Of a stretch of 64,000 nucleotides of DNA, positions 8,948 to 18,012 are shown piece after piece. Both the position numbers and the translations under genes were made by a program. How positions within the stretch are numbered: position 1 is the stretch's first letter; each line of letters begins with the position of its first letter. This DNA is from Bin80 sp965220935. GTDB taxonomy: Bacteria > Bacteroidota > Rhodothermia > Rhodothermales > Bin80. The notes beneath the pieces were generated by a model, which worked only from the letters and a program-made list of their open reading frames with translations, was not told where the DNA came from and made no database searches. The DNA lies in contig OZ244857.1 of NCBI GenBank assembly GCA_965220935.1, positions 3,472,001 through 3,536,000 on the forward strand, in the 5' to 3' direction.

Positions 8948-9976
8948 CTACCGTGGTGGAGAAACATTGGTTGAAGGCCACGCTCTCACCCCTAATAGGC
9001 GTTCATTGATTGCATTGGCTAGATCCACTCCATGATTACGCGTGTTATCAGTGATGACGGTTCTCGCCCCTGATGCTTGAATATATTCTAGCGTTTCAAG
9101 AAAATCAGCATGATTTGAAAGGGCAACACTGAAAGATCTTTCGCTGAATTTTGTCAAAGGAGTATTAGTGGAATGCGTAGCCATGTAAGCACTGCATTTG
9201 ATACTTGAATCAGCAATTGGCTCATTTCCAAAACCATCTCCCTTAGAATATAATCGAATGTAAGATCTTTGTTTAATTGCATATTTACCTGCATCGGAAT
9301 TAATTCTAACAAGTCTCCCGAGAACTATTCCGTGTTTTTGATACACTTCTACCTCTTGAATAAGTCGTTCGGTCGCAAGTATTGGTACGCTTACATTACC
9401 TTCAATCGTGTGTAACACACGCTCAACAGTACCGCGATGTGCATAGATATGGACAGAACCTTGTCGCAAACATTTACAAACCAACTCCAACAGGCATTCT
9501 TCTGCTGTTGCCTGCGTGTATCCACGTATGCTATATGGACTTCCGTAAGTACTATCTACCACAAGCTCATCAACCTGAATTACTTCATCAAGAGGCCAGC
9601 CAAAATCCCCCGAATAACCTACTTTGATCTTATTTGCTAAATGTAACTCTACTTGACATGAGCCAAGCATATGGTTTGATGGAAGAAGTAGCAGCTTTGA
9701 ATTGTTAGGGAGTTCATGTTCTATGCCACGCTGTATTTGGTGAAAATTGCTACGGTAGGGAATCTCAGCATTAAGAAAGGCATCAAGAAGTGCAAACGTT
9801 TCAATACTCATAAAGAGGTCCTGTCTGCCCTTACTTGTATTAAAATCCATCATGTGATCATCATGGATATGGGTTTGGATACGGAAGCTATACCCTTCCA
9901 CGAATCCATCACAAATCACATGTGAGCCCAGACGAACTGCCCCACTATCAAAAACATCAGCCGAGAAGTCAGACAT
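8948..9976 (-). CDS. Beta-CASP metallo-beta-lactamase nuclease of the Dnd-like island
   Basis: 342-residue protein with the full MBL and beta-CASP motif set: HIHDDH (residues 36-41), the motif-3 His in NHMLGS (102), Asp124 in YSGDFG, DSTYG (141, beta-CASP motif A), YAHRGTVE (motif B region) and SNHADF near the C-terminus. Relatives (CPSF73, RNase J, SNM1, ligase-associated exonucleases) are zinc-dependent RNA or DNA nucleases. The start at ATG 9976 is preferred over TTG 10003; it overlaps the preceding gene by 8 bases (ATGTCTGA). It is last in the minus-strand series and is a candidate processing or restriction nuclease for it (inference). Confidence 0.82.
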   Translation of the reverse strand: MSDFSADVFDSGAVRLGSHVICDGFVEGYSFRIQTHIHDDHMMDFNTSKGRQDLFMSIETFALLDAFLNAEIPYRSNFHQIQRGIEHELPNNSKLLLLPSNHMLGSCQVELHLANKIKVGYSGDFGWPLDEVIQVDELVVDSTYGSPYSIRGYTQATAEECLLELVCKCLRQGSVHIYAHRGTVERVLHTIEGNVSVPILATERLIQEVEVYQKHGIVLGRLVRINSDAGKYAIKQRSYIRLYSKGDGFGNEPIADSSIKCSAYMATHSTNTPLTKFSERSFSVALSNHADFLETLEYIQASGARTVITDNTRNHGVDLANAINERLLGVRAWPSTNVSPPR

Positions 9977-10685
9977 TCTTGACGCACTTTTGTATCTGAA
10001 CAATGATTTCCTCCTCCAGATTATCAGGCCCCATATTCTGAATAGCTACACTTAGAGAATCAGAGCCAACCAATGTGAAAAATTTCTCCCCAAGCCGTCC
10101 AGAGACTTCATCTAAATTAATTGCATTTATGCTTGACTTTATAATCTGATCTCTCTCTGCTTGCGTAAGGTTCAAGAGTATTGACTCAACATCTGGATTA
10201 TATATCGTTCCGATAAACACATGCCTTCTCTCAATAATTGGGCGCATGCCTAAAACCTCTTTGAGGCATGCGCTAATATCTCTTCCAGATCTATTTTTTA
10301 ACTGTGCAACCTGCCCAATTTCTTTACTGTTAAGCCCTTCGGAAAGGATTGATTTAACAACAGCATCTTGATCCTTAGTATCAAATCTTGCCAGTTGAGT
10401 AGCCGCGGAGAATCCAATAGATCCCTTTTGTGTTCCCCATGATACTAAATGTTGAATATTCTTTGGAAGATCCAAAATTTTCAAGAAACGACTGACACCT
10501 GATTTGTCGATATTGATAGCCTTAGCGCAAGCTTCAGTTGATCCATTTTCGGATTCTTTGATTCGATAAATCAATTTTCCGACTTCAACAGGCGATAGCG
10601 GACGTCCTTTCTTATGTGTACCATACCCCACAGACATCTTAAGCCGCCCAAGCTCAACAGCACTAAGGCCTGCTAACATTGTCAA
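9969..10685 (-). CDS. ParB-like HTH protein lacking the N-terminal ParB/Srx domain
   Basis: 238-residue protein. Residues ~28-80 form a ParB/KorB-type HTH (SPVEVGKLIYRIKES, CAKAINIDKSGVSRFLKILD). It has no GxxRR nucleotide-binding box, unlike the ParB just upstream. The likely TTG start (10685) overlaps the parB stop by 4 bases (TTGA); an ATG follows at 10679. The tight overlap with both neighbours suggests co-translation. It may be a DNA-targeting partner of the adjacent ParB protein (inference). The C-terminal half is unrecognised. Confidence 0.65.
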   Translation of the reverse strand: MTMLAGLSAVELGRLKMSVGYGTHKKGRPLSPVEVGKLIYRIKESENGSTEACAKAINIDKSGVSRFLKILDLPKNIQHLVSWGTQKGSIGFSAATQLARFDTKDQDAVVKSILSEGLNSKEIGQVAQLKNRSGRDISACLKEVLGMRPIIERRHVFIGTIYNPDVESILLNLTQAERDQIIKSSINAINLDEVSGRLGEKFFTLVGSDSLSVAIQNMGPDNLEEEIIVQIQKCVKNV

Positions 10686-11509
10686 TCTAGAAGACCTTCG
10701 TTTTTAAGTGCGCGCTCTATAAGCGTTGCCGCGGCTTCATCTTGAACAAATCCTTCGCTTGTCGCAAATTTCTTTAGAGCAGTGTGTGTTCTAAGGGTAA
10801 GTGTAACGACAACTTGAGTGACCTTAGAACCAGATTTTGCATTTTCTATTACATCATCTACAGGCTTACTGGGATTTTCTTTGAGTTCCTCAACCAGCTT
10901 GGTTTGTTGAATCCCTGACATCCCTTTCATACTTAAAGCTAATTCTTTTGCTGTATGAGGATCAGGTTCTTCACTGTCCTGATTAGTAGCTGCATCCTGG
11001 GCTTTTATAGCCACTTTAATGTCAATACTTCCCTCATCAACTAGTTCTTTGAGTTCAGGTATTAGACGGGGATAATTCACATACTGTCTGACAGCCGCTG
11101 AGGGAAGTCCAGTGGCTTCAACAACAGCTTTTTGTGTTCCATACATCCTGTACAAATAAGTAACTCCATCAATAAGCTCTCTACCTGAAAGCTTACGACG
11201 AATCAAATTTTCCGTAATTGAGATAGCCTTAGCTGTCTGCTCATCCACATGTCCATCCAAAATTGCCGCTGTTATAGTTTGCTTTTCTAGCAACTTATGA
11301 GCAAGGAATCGTCTCTGACCTGTAAGTATTTCCCATTTGTCTGGTTGCTCTGATGATTTGCAAACAACAATCGGCTGTAACAGTCCTTGCACTCGTATAC
11401 TATTTGCCAATTCATCAATATCTTTTCCGATCTCTGATGTGCGTACCTGCCCCTTTCCAATGACGAGATCGTCCAAGAGTAGGTCATTGTAACTTATAAT
11501 TTTTGCCAT
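10682..11509 (-). CDS. ParB-family protein of the Dnd-like island
   Basis: 275-residue ParB/sulfiredoxin-fold protein: N-terminal nuclease/CTPase-like domain with GQRR (residues 64-67) and ENLIRR (100-105), then an HTH (YGTQKAVVEATGLPSAAV). No parA lies nearby, so a partitioning role is unlikely. DndB of classical phosphorothioation systems also belongs to a ParB/DGQHR-like fold, so this could fill the regulatory or DNA-sensing position (inference). 113 bases separate it from the SNF2 gene, the only real gap in the series, so it may have its own promoter. Confidence 0.75.
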   Translation of the reverse strand: MAKIISYNDLLLDDLVIGKGQVRTSEIGKDIDELANSIRVQGLLQPIVVCKSSEQPDKWEILTGQRRFLAHKLLEKQTITAAILDGHVDEQTAKAISITENLIRRKLSGRELIDGVTYLYRMYGTQKAVVEATGLPSAAVRQYVNYPRLIPELKELVDEGSIDIKVAIKAQDAATNQDSEEPDPHTAKELALSMKGMSGIQQTKLVEELKENPSKPVDDVIENAKSGSKVTQVVVTLTLRTHTALKKFATSEGFVQDEAAATLIERALKNEGLLD

Positions 11510-11594
11510 GCCGTAATACCCATGAGTATAATGAAAGACGAAGTTAAGAAATATTATGAAAATTCGTCATTTAAGGTTAAAATCCTGTTTTGAC

Positions 11595-11610
11595 GGTAAT
11601 ACATACTACC
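11595..11610 (-). promoter_or_regulatory. Imperfect palindrome upstream of the parB-like gene
   Basis: GGTAGTATGTATTACC on the minus strand matches 6 of 8 positions between half-sites and lies 85 bases before the parB ATG. It could be an operator for the ParB-HTH gene pair. Weak evidence, by eye only. Confidence 0.25.
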
Positions 11611-11622
11611 ATAGATCACCTG

Positions 11623-13017
11623 TTATGTTTCTCTTGCAGTTTTAGGGAAAATGTCATCCCCTGTAAATTTGAGAATACTCATCATTTCTTTTTGAGAAAA
11701 ACTGTGAGATTCAGAACGAACTGACTCTATCACATCTTCAAAAATTTGTTCCTTTTGCTGTAATATTTCAGATATTCTTTCCTCTATAGAATTAATCACC
11801 AAGAACCTGATCACATGTAACGGGTCTTTACGCTGAAAACGATGCGCTCTGTAAACCGCTTGAATTTCAGTAGCTGGATTCCACCATCTGTCAAAGAGTA
11901 CAACATGTGTAGCCTCCTCAAGATTCAAGCCTACTCCCCCAGCACGAAGTGATACCAACAGTACACGAGGTGGCTTTTTACTCTTGAATGCATTCATTGA
12001 TTTTTGTCTTTCATCTATGGACATTGAGCCGGTCAAGAGGCTGTGAGAATGTTGCATCTGCTCAGAAATCCATTGTAAAGTTTCTACAAACTGCGAGAAT
12101 ACCAAAACACGGGATGATTTCCCAACTTGATCAAGAAGTTCTTGCAGAGCCTCCCACTTCGCTGATGTATTGGTAGATTTATCAAAATTGCAGATAACTT
12201 TAAGTTTAGTAATCAGTCCTAACAATGCAGAAGCGACATTACCTGAAGAAGAACTCCTATGAAACACTTCTGTCCTTCTTACCCAAAGATCATCATAGGC
12301 ATTTCTTTGATGTAATGACAAACTAATTCTAATATCTTGAAGTATGACTGGTGGAAGTTCTTCTCGAACATCTGATTTCTTTCTTCGCAACATCATTGAA
12401 CTTAACCGTTCATTGAGTGCATATTTTGACTGGGGCACGCTCATGCTCGGATTTATAAATTCTAGTATTGATCCAATATCGCTTTCATTATTCTCAAGTG
12501 GTGTAGCAGAAAGAGCCCATGCTCGGCTTCTGGAGAGCAGTTTACATGCCAGCGAAGTAGTAGAGTCCCTATTTTTTATTCGCTGAGCTTCATCAAGTAT
12601 TACAATATCAAAAGTGTTTGATGGAATCCGATCAAGTCCGTCAAGGCGAATTTGTTCGTAGGATGCCACCAAAACTGGTATTGGAAGAAGATAGAAAGAT
12701 TTTCGGTTGTCTTCACCGCCATCTATTCTACGCACCGTCAATGATGGTGCCCATTTATTAATTTCATCTACCCAATTAGTGGTTAGCGAAGTAGGTGCAA
12801 CAATTAATGCACGGCTAATACTCTCCTCTATGTACATAAGCAACGCTAAAGCAACAACTGTCTGAACAGTTTTTCCCAGCCCCATCTCATCCGCCAAAAG
12901 AGCTGATTGTGACGTATAGAGAAAGGTTACCCCATCCCATTGGTAGTCATGTAATATTGCGGGAACACGGAGTTTATGCTCAGCGCTACGGCGTAATTGC
13001 TGAATATCAAACGTTAT
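11623..13017 (-). CDS. SNF2-family DNA translocase/helicase with apparent ATA start
   Basis: A compact SNF2 ATPase of about 464 residues, with motif I DEMGLGKT, motif II DEAQ, motif III SATP, motif V SLRAGGVGLNL and a motif VI region QAVYRAHRFQRKDP. The conserved lead-in (LHDYQWDGVTFL) lies upstream of the first TTG at 12897, so the gene must start earlier. The only position before the in-frame stop at 13021-13023 is ATA at 13017. It is preceded by GGAGGT with 7-base spacing and overlaps the DUF262 stop. An ancestral ATGA overlap changed to ATAA would explain this. SNF2 proteins translocate on DNA, so this one may move or load the modification or cleavage enzymes of the island (inference). 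Confidence 0.8.
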   Translation of the reverse strand: MTFDIQQLRRSAEHKLRVPAILHDYQWDGVTFLYTSQSALLADEMGLGKTVQTVVALALLMYIEESISRALIVAPTSLTTNWVDEINKWAPSLTVRRIDGGEDNRKSFYLLPIPVLVASYEQIRLDGLDRIPSNTFDIVILDEAQRIKNRDSTTSLACKLLSRSRAWALSATPLENNESDIGSILEFINPSMSVPQSKYALNERLSSMMLRRKKSDVREELPPVILQDIRISLSLHQRNAYDDLWVRRTEVFHRSSSSGNVASALLGLITKLKVICNFDKSTNTSAKWEALQELLDQVGKSSRVLVFSQFVETLQWISEQMQHSHSLLTGSMSIDERQKSMNAFKSKKPPRVLLVSLRAGGVGLNLEEATHVVLFDRWWNPATEIQAVYRAHRFQRKDPLHVIRFLVINSIEERISEILQQKEQIFEDVIESVRSESHSFSQKEMMSILKFTGDDIFPKTARET

Positions 13018-14789
13018 CTTTTAAACCTCCAAACTTCTGCTGCCCGTTTGATCATATAATTCTGTCTTTTCTCAATTCTTTCAGGTGTCCAATCATCATA
13101 CTCTGCTAATTGACTGGTAATTGACAAACTACTCCCTCTAAAAATTTCTTTTTTCTTTTGAAAACTTTGGTTAAACTTTTCCCCTGGTCTGTTATCTTTA
13201 ACCGTCAATAGCGTAAGGTTTCCAATTCTGTTAACCCATTCTTTCGTATCCTGGCCTACAAAGGCATCCCAGTTTCCCCAGTGCTGATCTGATTGTGGAA
13301 GTATGTGCTCTACGGTGAATTCACTGTCTTTAAAGGTATGAAAACTTCTTTGCGGTTCTTGGTTTACACCAAAAAGGAATCGTTTGATCTTATTTTTTCC
13401 GCTCATTTGTGCATCGCTAAGCTCATCTATAAACGTTGAATCATTTAGAATATTATAATAGCCTCGGTCACTATCTTTTAAAAAATCTGCAAATTCTTCT
13501 CTGGATATTTCGTTGTTCTGCATGATTTTTGCGGCAAAGTCGGAAAATTTTTCTTCAAAATGAGACGGTTCAAATTTGGGGGCAACAAATGCAGTCCTAA
13601 GGATAAATGTAGATAAGTTACTTAATTGATTATTTACTATTCTAGCAATTCTTTTTTTTATCCGACCGTCCGATTCGTTTAAATATGTCATCAATAAAGC
13701 AAATACTAGCGGTTGGGTAACGGTATATGCTTTCATCTCCCACAGGAAAACAGCGAGGTTTCTATTGGAATTTGTAGTACAGCTATCTGTTGTGAAAGAT
13801 TTAATTATTGCAGGATCTGGGCTGGGTGAGATTATCACTCCTGAAAAAAGGCTCAAACTCATTGGCCTTGCTACTTTCTCTGCTAATCTAAATGTAAAGT
13901 CTGGTAGATCCTCTTTGCTATGCAAAGCTTGGTTTTTGATTTCCTTGCGCACATCTTGATAAAACTTATCCTTGCGAAGAAATCCAAAAAGACACTGGAG
14001 ATGACATCGCATATATTCAGATCTTTTTATTGCTCTCAAATGAGTCTGAATTCTCTCCAAATGTTCATGCACAGTCCTTCTTTTTTCAAGGTATGTGTTA
14101 TCATTGAAATGTGAGTAAATGTAGTTACGAATGAGATCCACATCATCTAAAATTTTCCCCCTGCAATTGATAGTCTCATATACAGCATTTGGATCAACTT
14201 CTGGCGGTACTACAATAGAAGCGACTTCAAGCTTCTGAATGACGAAATCAAAATAATCTTTAGACTCGTCAAGAGTTAATGTGGAAAAAAAATTATCAAT
14301 CTCTCTCCATGCACTCGTTATAATACCGTTTGCACCTATTGAATTGCCACGAATCATATTCCAATACGCAACTTGATCGTCAAGCTGTGGGGTGATCCGA
14401 GGAGAATAATTTTGAGCATCAACCATTGAGCATGGTTCGTCCGAATCCAAATTGAACAGAATCCGCAATGCTCTTGCTTCGTTATGAGTCACAGGCCCAT
14501 TGTCTATGAATTTGCGGCACAGAGCTGCGCAAATCAATGAAAATGTGATCATTCGTTGCTGGCCATCATTGATTTCCCAATGATTAGTTTCCTTTTGAAC
14601 TAAAATTACCGTTCCCAAAAAATAACATTGGCGTCGTTCTTTGACAGCTTCTTCAATATCCGTAAGAAGTTCTTTTACATGATCTGATTTCCAATCATAA
14701 TAACGCTGATGCCAAGGAACTTCATAACTCCCCTTCTGAAGAAGCTTGGAAAAAAAGAATGAATTGGCTTCAATCAATGGACTTTGCAT
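13014..14789 (-). CDS. DUF262 and DUF1524 (HNH) protein, SspE/GmrSD-like
   Basis: 591-residue protein. The N-terminal DUF262 domain has YEVPWHQRYYDW (~22-33) and INDGQQRMITF (~73-83), the NTPase/ParB-fold signature. The C-terminal DUF1524 region has the His-Me nuclease motif EHILPQ followed by NRIGNLTLL and a downstream Asn. SspE and GmrSD share this arrangement and cleave or nick DNA according to phosphorothioate or modified-base status. It lies 21 bases after dndC, so it is the most plausible effector of the island. It is intact, with both domain motifs visible. Confidence 0.83.
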   Translation of the reverse strand: MQSPLIEANSFFFSKLLQKGSYEVPWHQRYYDWKSDHVKELLTDIEEAVKERRQCYFLGTVILVQKETNHWEINDGQQRMITFSLICAALCRKFIDNGPVTHNEARALRILFNLDSDEPCSMVDAQNYSPRITPQLDDQVAYWNMIRGNSIGANGIITSAWREIDNFFSTLTLDESKDYFDFVIQKLEVASIVVPPEVDPNAVYETINCRGKILDDVDLIRNYIYSHFNDNTYLEKRRTVHEHLERIQTHLRAIKRSEYMRCHLQCLFGFLRKDKFYQDVRKEIKNQALHSKEDLPDFTFRLAEKVARPMSLSLFSGVIISPSPDPAIIKSFTTDSCTTNSNRNLAVFLWEMKAYTVTQPLVFALLMTYLNESDGRIKKRIARIVNNQLSNLSTFILRTAFVAPKFEPSHFEEKFSDFAAKIMQNNEISREEFADFLKDSDRGYYNILNDSTFIDELSDAQMSGKNKIKRFLFGVNQEPQRSFHTFKDSEFTVEHILPQSDQHWGNWDAFVGQDTKEWVNRIGNLTLLTVKDNRPGEKFNQSFQKKKEIFRGSSLSITSQLAEYDDWTPERIEKRQNYMIKRAAEVWRFKR

Positions 14790-14810
14790 TCAATGCCGAC
14801 TTGTGTATTC

Positions 14811-15992
14811 TCAGGAAACAGCGTTATGCAATTCATCGCGACATAACTGAGCAATCTCATCTCTACGCCAAATGTCATAAATGAATTCAAGTTCAGATTC
14901 AGTGATGAGACTTTCTCCAACATCTTGCTCAAGTTCTTTCAACCGTTCTAAGATCTTCTTTCGCACATCAAGCGTAAATGGCCCCAGTACAAGGGTTCCA
15001 TCTGCGCGTACTTTGGATACCCCATTACGCCTGACTCGTTGCCTATTTGAGTCATTCTCTCGCAATTCCACGAGCCATTCACGAAAACTATATAAAGATT
15101 CAAAAATGTCAGTACCTTCACATCCCGAATCAATTAAACCCCGAAGGCTACGGTCTTTGCTTACAACAGTGCAAGTCCAGCAGCCAAACCTTGGAGATGT
15201 TGTCCCACAGGAGGGAGCATCTTCTTTGGTCAGAACCAGTGGGCATTCGCCTCCGCCAGCATTACGATAGAGTGTGATGAGCTCGCGATGAGTTCCTCCC
15301 CAAGGTGGTTTTCGCTGTATCAGAGTAATCCATACATCCTCATCATGGAACTCGGCAATTGGTGCGAAGATTTGACAGGCAGGTATAGTGCTATGACGAC
15401 TCATTTTCGTTCCTGAAGTTCCGTGTTTTTCCATGTTAAGGCGGCGATTAGTTGATTCGCTCTTTCGTGTTCCAACCAAGAGGATTGCACGCCTGTGAGA
15501 GCGCGTCAACCTATCAATTAATCGGTTTGTAGGAATGATTTTCATTCGGTCTGTACACCAGCGGAAGTTACGCGTGGGTGGGATGTATCCGCGCCCAATA
15601 ACATTGACCCAGAATGTCTGGTCAACATCAGGCGTGGTGATCTTTGTGTCGATCGGTAAATTACCTGCTGATGCCGCATCAGAAATTTTTATCAAGGAAT
15701 TTCTCATATGACGTACGACCAAGGGCGACTCTACAAGGGTATCGTTACCAACTACATAGACTTTACGGTGTCTTGAGGAATATGGTAGTGAATCAATGAC
15801 CTCCCATATAATTTGTAATAATAGTGTTGAGTCTTTCCCACCAGAATACGCCACAACCCACGGATCATCATGCTTACGAGTGTACTCTCTCCGAATTATA
15901 TTGAATGCCGTCTTGAAGCATTGAATTGCTCGTATAATATTCCGATTATTATCGAAAGAGACAGCATGTACTAATGCTGGATCCTGACCCAT
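14811..15992 (-). CDS. dndC: DndC-like DNA sulfur-modification enzyme (PAPS reductase/ATP pyrophosphatase fold)
   Basis: 393-residue protein. The PP-loop SGGKDST is at residues 50-56. Four cysteines (250, 262, 271, 274; GECPL, PSCG, FGCWTC) form the 4Fe-4S ligand set that distinguishes DndC/SspD proteins from assimilatory PAPS reductases. DndC activates the DNA backbone with ATP and inserts sulfur supplied by a cysteine desulfurase. It lies 30 bases downstream of such a gene. There is no dndD or dndE nearby. Confidence 0.88.
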   Translation of the reverse strand: MGQDPALVHAVSFDNNRNIIRAIQCFKTAFNIIRREYTRKHDDPWVVAYSGGKDSTLLLQIIWEVIDSLPYSSRHRKVYVVGNDTLVESPLVVRHMRNSLIKISDAASAGNLPIDTKITTPDVDQTFWVNVIGRGYIPPTRNFRWCTDRMKIIPTNRLIDRLTRSHRRAILLVGTRKSESTNRRLNMEKHGTSGTKMSRHSTIPACQIFAPIAEFHDEDVWITLIQRKPPWGGTHRELITLYRNAGGGECPLVLTKEDAPSCGTTSPRFGCWTCTVVSKDRSLRGLIDSGCEGTDIFESLYSFREWLVELRENDSNRQRVRRNGVSKVRADGTLVLGPFTLDVRKKILERLKELEQDVGESLITESELEFIYDIWRRDEIAQLCRDELHNAVS

Positions 15993-16022
15993 GCAAGTTT
16001 TCTTATGTGAAGATTTATTTAT

Positions 16023-17315
16023 CTAAGCACTTATCATCTCTCCATGATCCACTCCTGAACCATAGAATTGCCAATCAAGCGAAAGTTCACGCAATAATTC
16101 AACGGATTCCTTAACACGTAACGCGGCAAAATCAATTTCATCCCTAGTGGTTTGTCTGCCAATGCTAAAGCGAACTGAGCAATTAGCCGAGTCCTCAGAC
16201 ATTCCAAGTCCTAACAAAACATGAGAAGGCTCAATTTGAGATGAAGTACAGGCGGATCCCGATGAGATTGCGATATCTTTAAGAGACATCATTAAAGACT
16301 CATTTTCAACATGATCAAACCTTATGTTTAGAATTCCAGGAACTCGGTGTGTCTGATTCCCATTAAGACTAAATGACCTTATATCTGAAAAACTTTTTAG
16401 TAAATAATTATCAAGAGAGGCAATCGTAATTGAATCTTGATGGAGGCGCAATTTCGCCAATCTAGCTGCTTCACCCATTCCAACCAGCTGATGTGTGGGA
16501 AGCGTTCCTGGACGAATTTGAGACTCTTGTCCTCCACCATGCATCTGTGGTTTAATATGTATCCCTGACTGATTACGAATATATAGTGCGCCAACTCCCT
16601 TAGGGCCATACATCTTATGGCCACTGAGCGAAATAAGATCTGCATCAGTGTCGGATACATCAAGATGTAATCGTGCAGAGCTTTGAGATGCATCTACATG
16701 AAAAAGAACCCCAAAATCTCTAGTGATTTGCCCAATTGAATGAATGTCAGTAATTGTACCTACCTCATTGTTTACATGCATGAGAGATACAAGAACAGTG
16801 TTTTCTCTGAGTGCCTCATAAACTCTTTCTGGTGAAATGATTCCCTCCTCGTTGGGAGTCATATAAGTGATTTCGTGTCCTTTGCCTTCTAAGTAAGCAC
16901 ATGTATCAAGAACAGCTTTATGTTCTATGCAGGAAGTTACAACATGTACTTTTTGACGAGAATGACCATCAACTATCCCTTTTATCGCAATGTTAATAGA
17001 TTCTGTGGCTCCTGATGTCCAGATTATTTCAGATGGGGTAGCATTAATCAATTCTGCCAAATGATTTCTTGCCAATTGCACAGCTTCTTCAGCCATCCAC
17101 CCATACTGGTGAGAATGAGATGAAGGGTTTCCAAAAACACCATCACATCCCAAATGTTGGGTCATTACTTCAACTACGGATTTATCTACTGGGGTCGTTG
17201 CAGCATAATCAAAATAAACCACAGGAATTTGGTGATGGCATTGAAGTGGTATTTTATGATTTCTATTCATATTTCCAAAGCACTTGAGTAAATCCGAAAA
17301 TCTTATATCAGACAA
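16023..17315 (-). CDS. dndA: Cysteine desulfurase (DndA/IscS type)
   Basis: 430-residue class V aminotransferase-fold enzyme. The PLP lysine is Lys234 in SGHKMYGPKG, and the catalytic Cys356 is in ISSGSACTS. It would release sulfur from cysteine for DndC. The nearest internal start (MNRNHKIPL) would remove 15 residues and cannot be excluded. It is first in the minus-strand series, and no iscU, sufE or other Fe-S assembly gene accompanies it, which favours the DNA-sulfur role. It could still double as a general desulfurase. Confidence 0.87.
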   Translation of the reverse strand: MSDIRFSDLLKCFGNMNRNHKIPLQCHHQIPVVYFDYAATTPVDKSVVEVMTQHLGCDGVFGNPSSHSHQYGWMAEEAVQLARNHLAELINATPSEIIWTSGATESINIAIKGIVDGHSRQKVHVVTSCIEHKAVLDTCAYLEGKGHEITYMTPNEEGIISPERVYEALRENTVLVSLMHVNNEVGTITDIHSIGQITRDFGVLFHVDASQSSARLHLDVSDTDADLISLSGHKMYGPKGVGALYIRNQSGIHIKPQMHGGGQESQIRPGTLPTHQLVGMGEAARLAKLRLHQDSITIASLDNYLLKSFSDIRSFSLNGNQTHRVPGILNIRFDHVENESLMMSLKDIAISSGSACTSSQIEPSHVLLGLGMSEDSANCSVRFSIGRQTTRDEIDFAALRVKESVELLRELSLDWQFYGSGVDHGEMISA

Positions 17316-17529
17316 AATACATGTTCTTAAAGTCGCATGCTGGCCGATATTTGTCTCAATTTATGAATTTTTAATCATACTTTAAAGGATTGTACATATC
17401 ACACTTGTTTACTCTGTGTCCTTTTGAGTTCCGTTGGTTGTATAGATAGAGCGCTAATTTGTATCCTGTGCTGATCTCCTTCAACACCAATGCACCGTGG
17501 TGATGTTAAGATCTTCCGCAACTAATCAA

Positions 17530-18012
17530 TTAGGTAATCGCCTGACTCGTTCCTCGGTTAGCACACTCTGGACGTTGGCAGTGACCATAAAGATTCAATG
17601 CATGCCGTTTGATTTCAAACGAATAAGCACTGGCCACCATCTCTTGAATGCTTTGAATTCTGGGGTCACAGAACTCCATGACCTTTTTGCAATCCAAACA
17701 AATTAAATGATCGTGCTGACCAAAAAGAAATGATGGCTCGTATTTGGCCTGTGAATTCCCAAACTGGTGACGAACCACTAGATCACATTTCAAAAGAAGA
17801 TGAAGCGTATTGTAGACGGTCGCACGGCTAATCACATGACCCTGCTGACGAAGGCGAAGATGCAAATCATCTGCATCAATGTGCCCGTCTATATCGTAGA
17901 TGACATCAAGGATAATTTTTCTCTCCCGAGTCTCCCTAAGACCCTGATTTTTAAGAAAATCTCTGAATCGATCGTGGATTTCTTTTTGCTGTATTTTTGT
18001 TAATTTCTTCAA
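17530..18012 (-). CDS. fur: Fur-family metal-responsive repressor
   Basis: 160-residue regulator with an N-terminal winged helix (LRETRERKIILDVIYDIDGHI, ISRATVYNTLHLL) and a C-terminal dimerisation domain with HDHLICLDCKKVMEF and a late Cys pair (GHCQRPEC). This spacing fits Fur/PerR/Zur; the metal cannot be told from sequence alone. It stands alone, 214 bases beyond the start of the dndA gene and on the same strand. Its own promoter faces the divergent TPR gene at 18140. Confidence 0.88.
   Translation of the reverse strand: MKKLTKIQQKEIHDRFRDFLKNQGLRETRERKIILDVIYDIDGHIDADDLHLRLRQQGHVISRATVYNTLHLLLKCDLVVRHQFGNSQAKYEPSFLFGQHDHLICLDCKKVMEFCDPRIQSIQEMVASAYSFEIKRHALNLYGHCQRPECANRGTSQAIT

Noticed and set aside
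16023..17315. Housekeeping IscS
   Set aside because: Immediate proximity to dndC and absence of iscU/sufE neighbours favour a DndA role, though dual use is possible.
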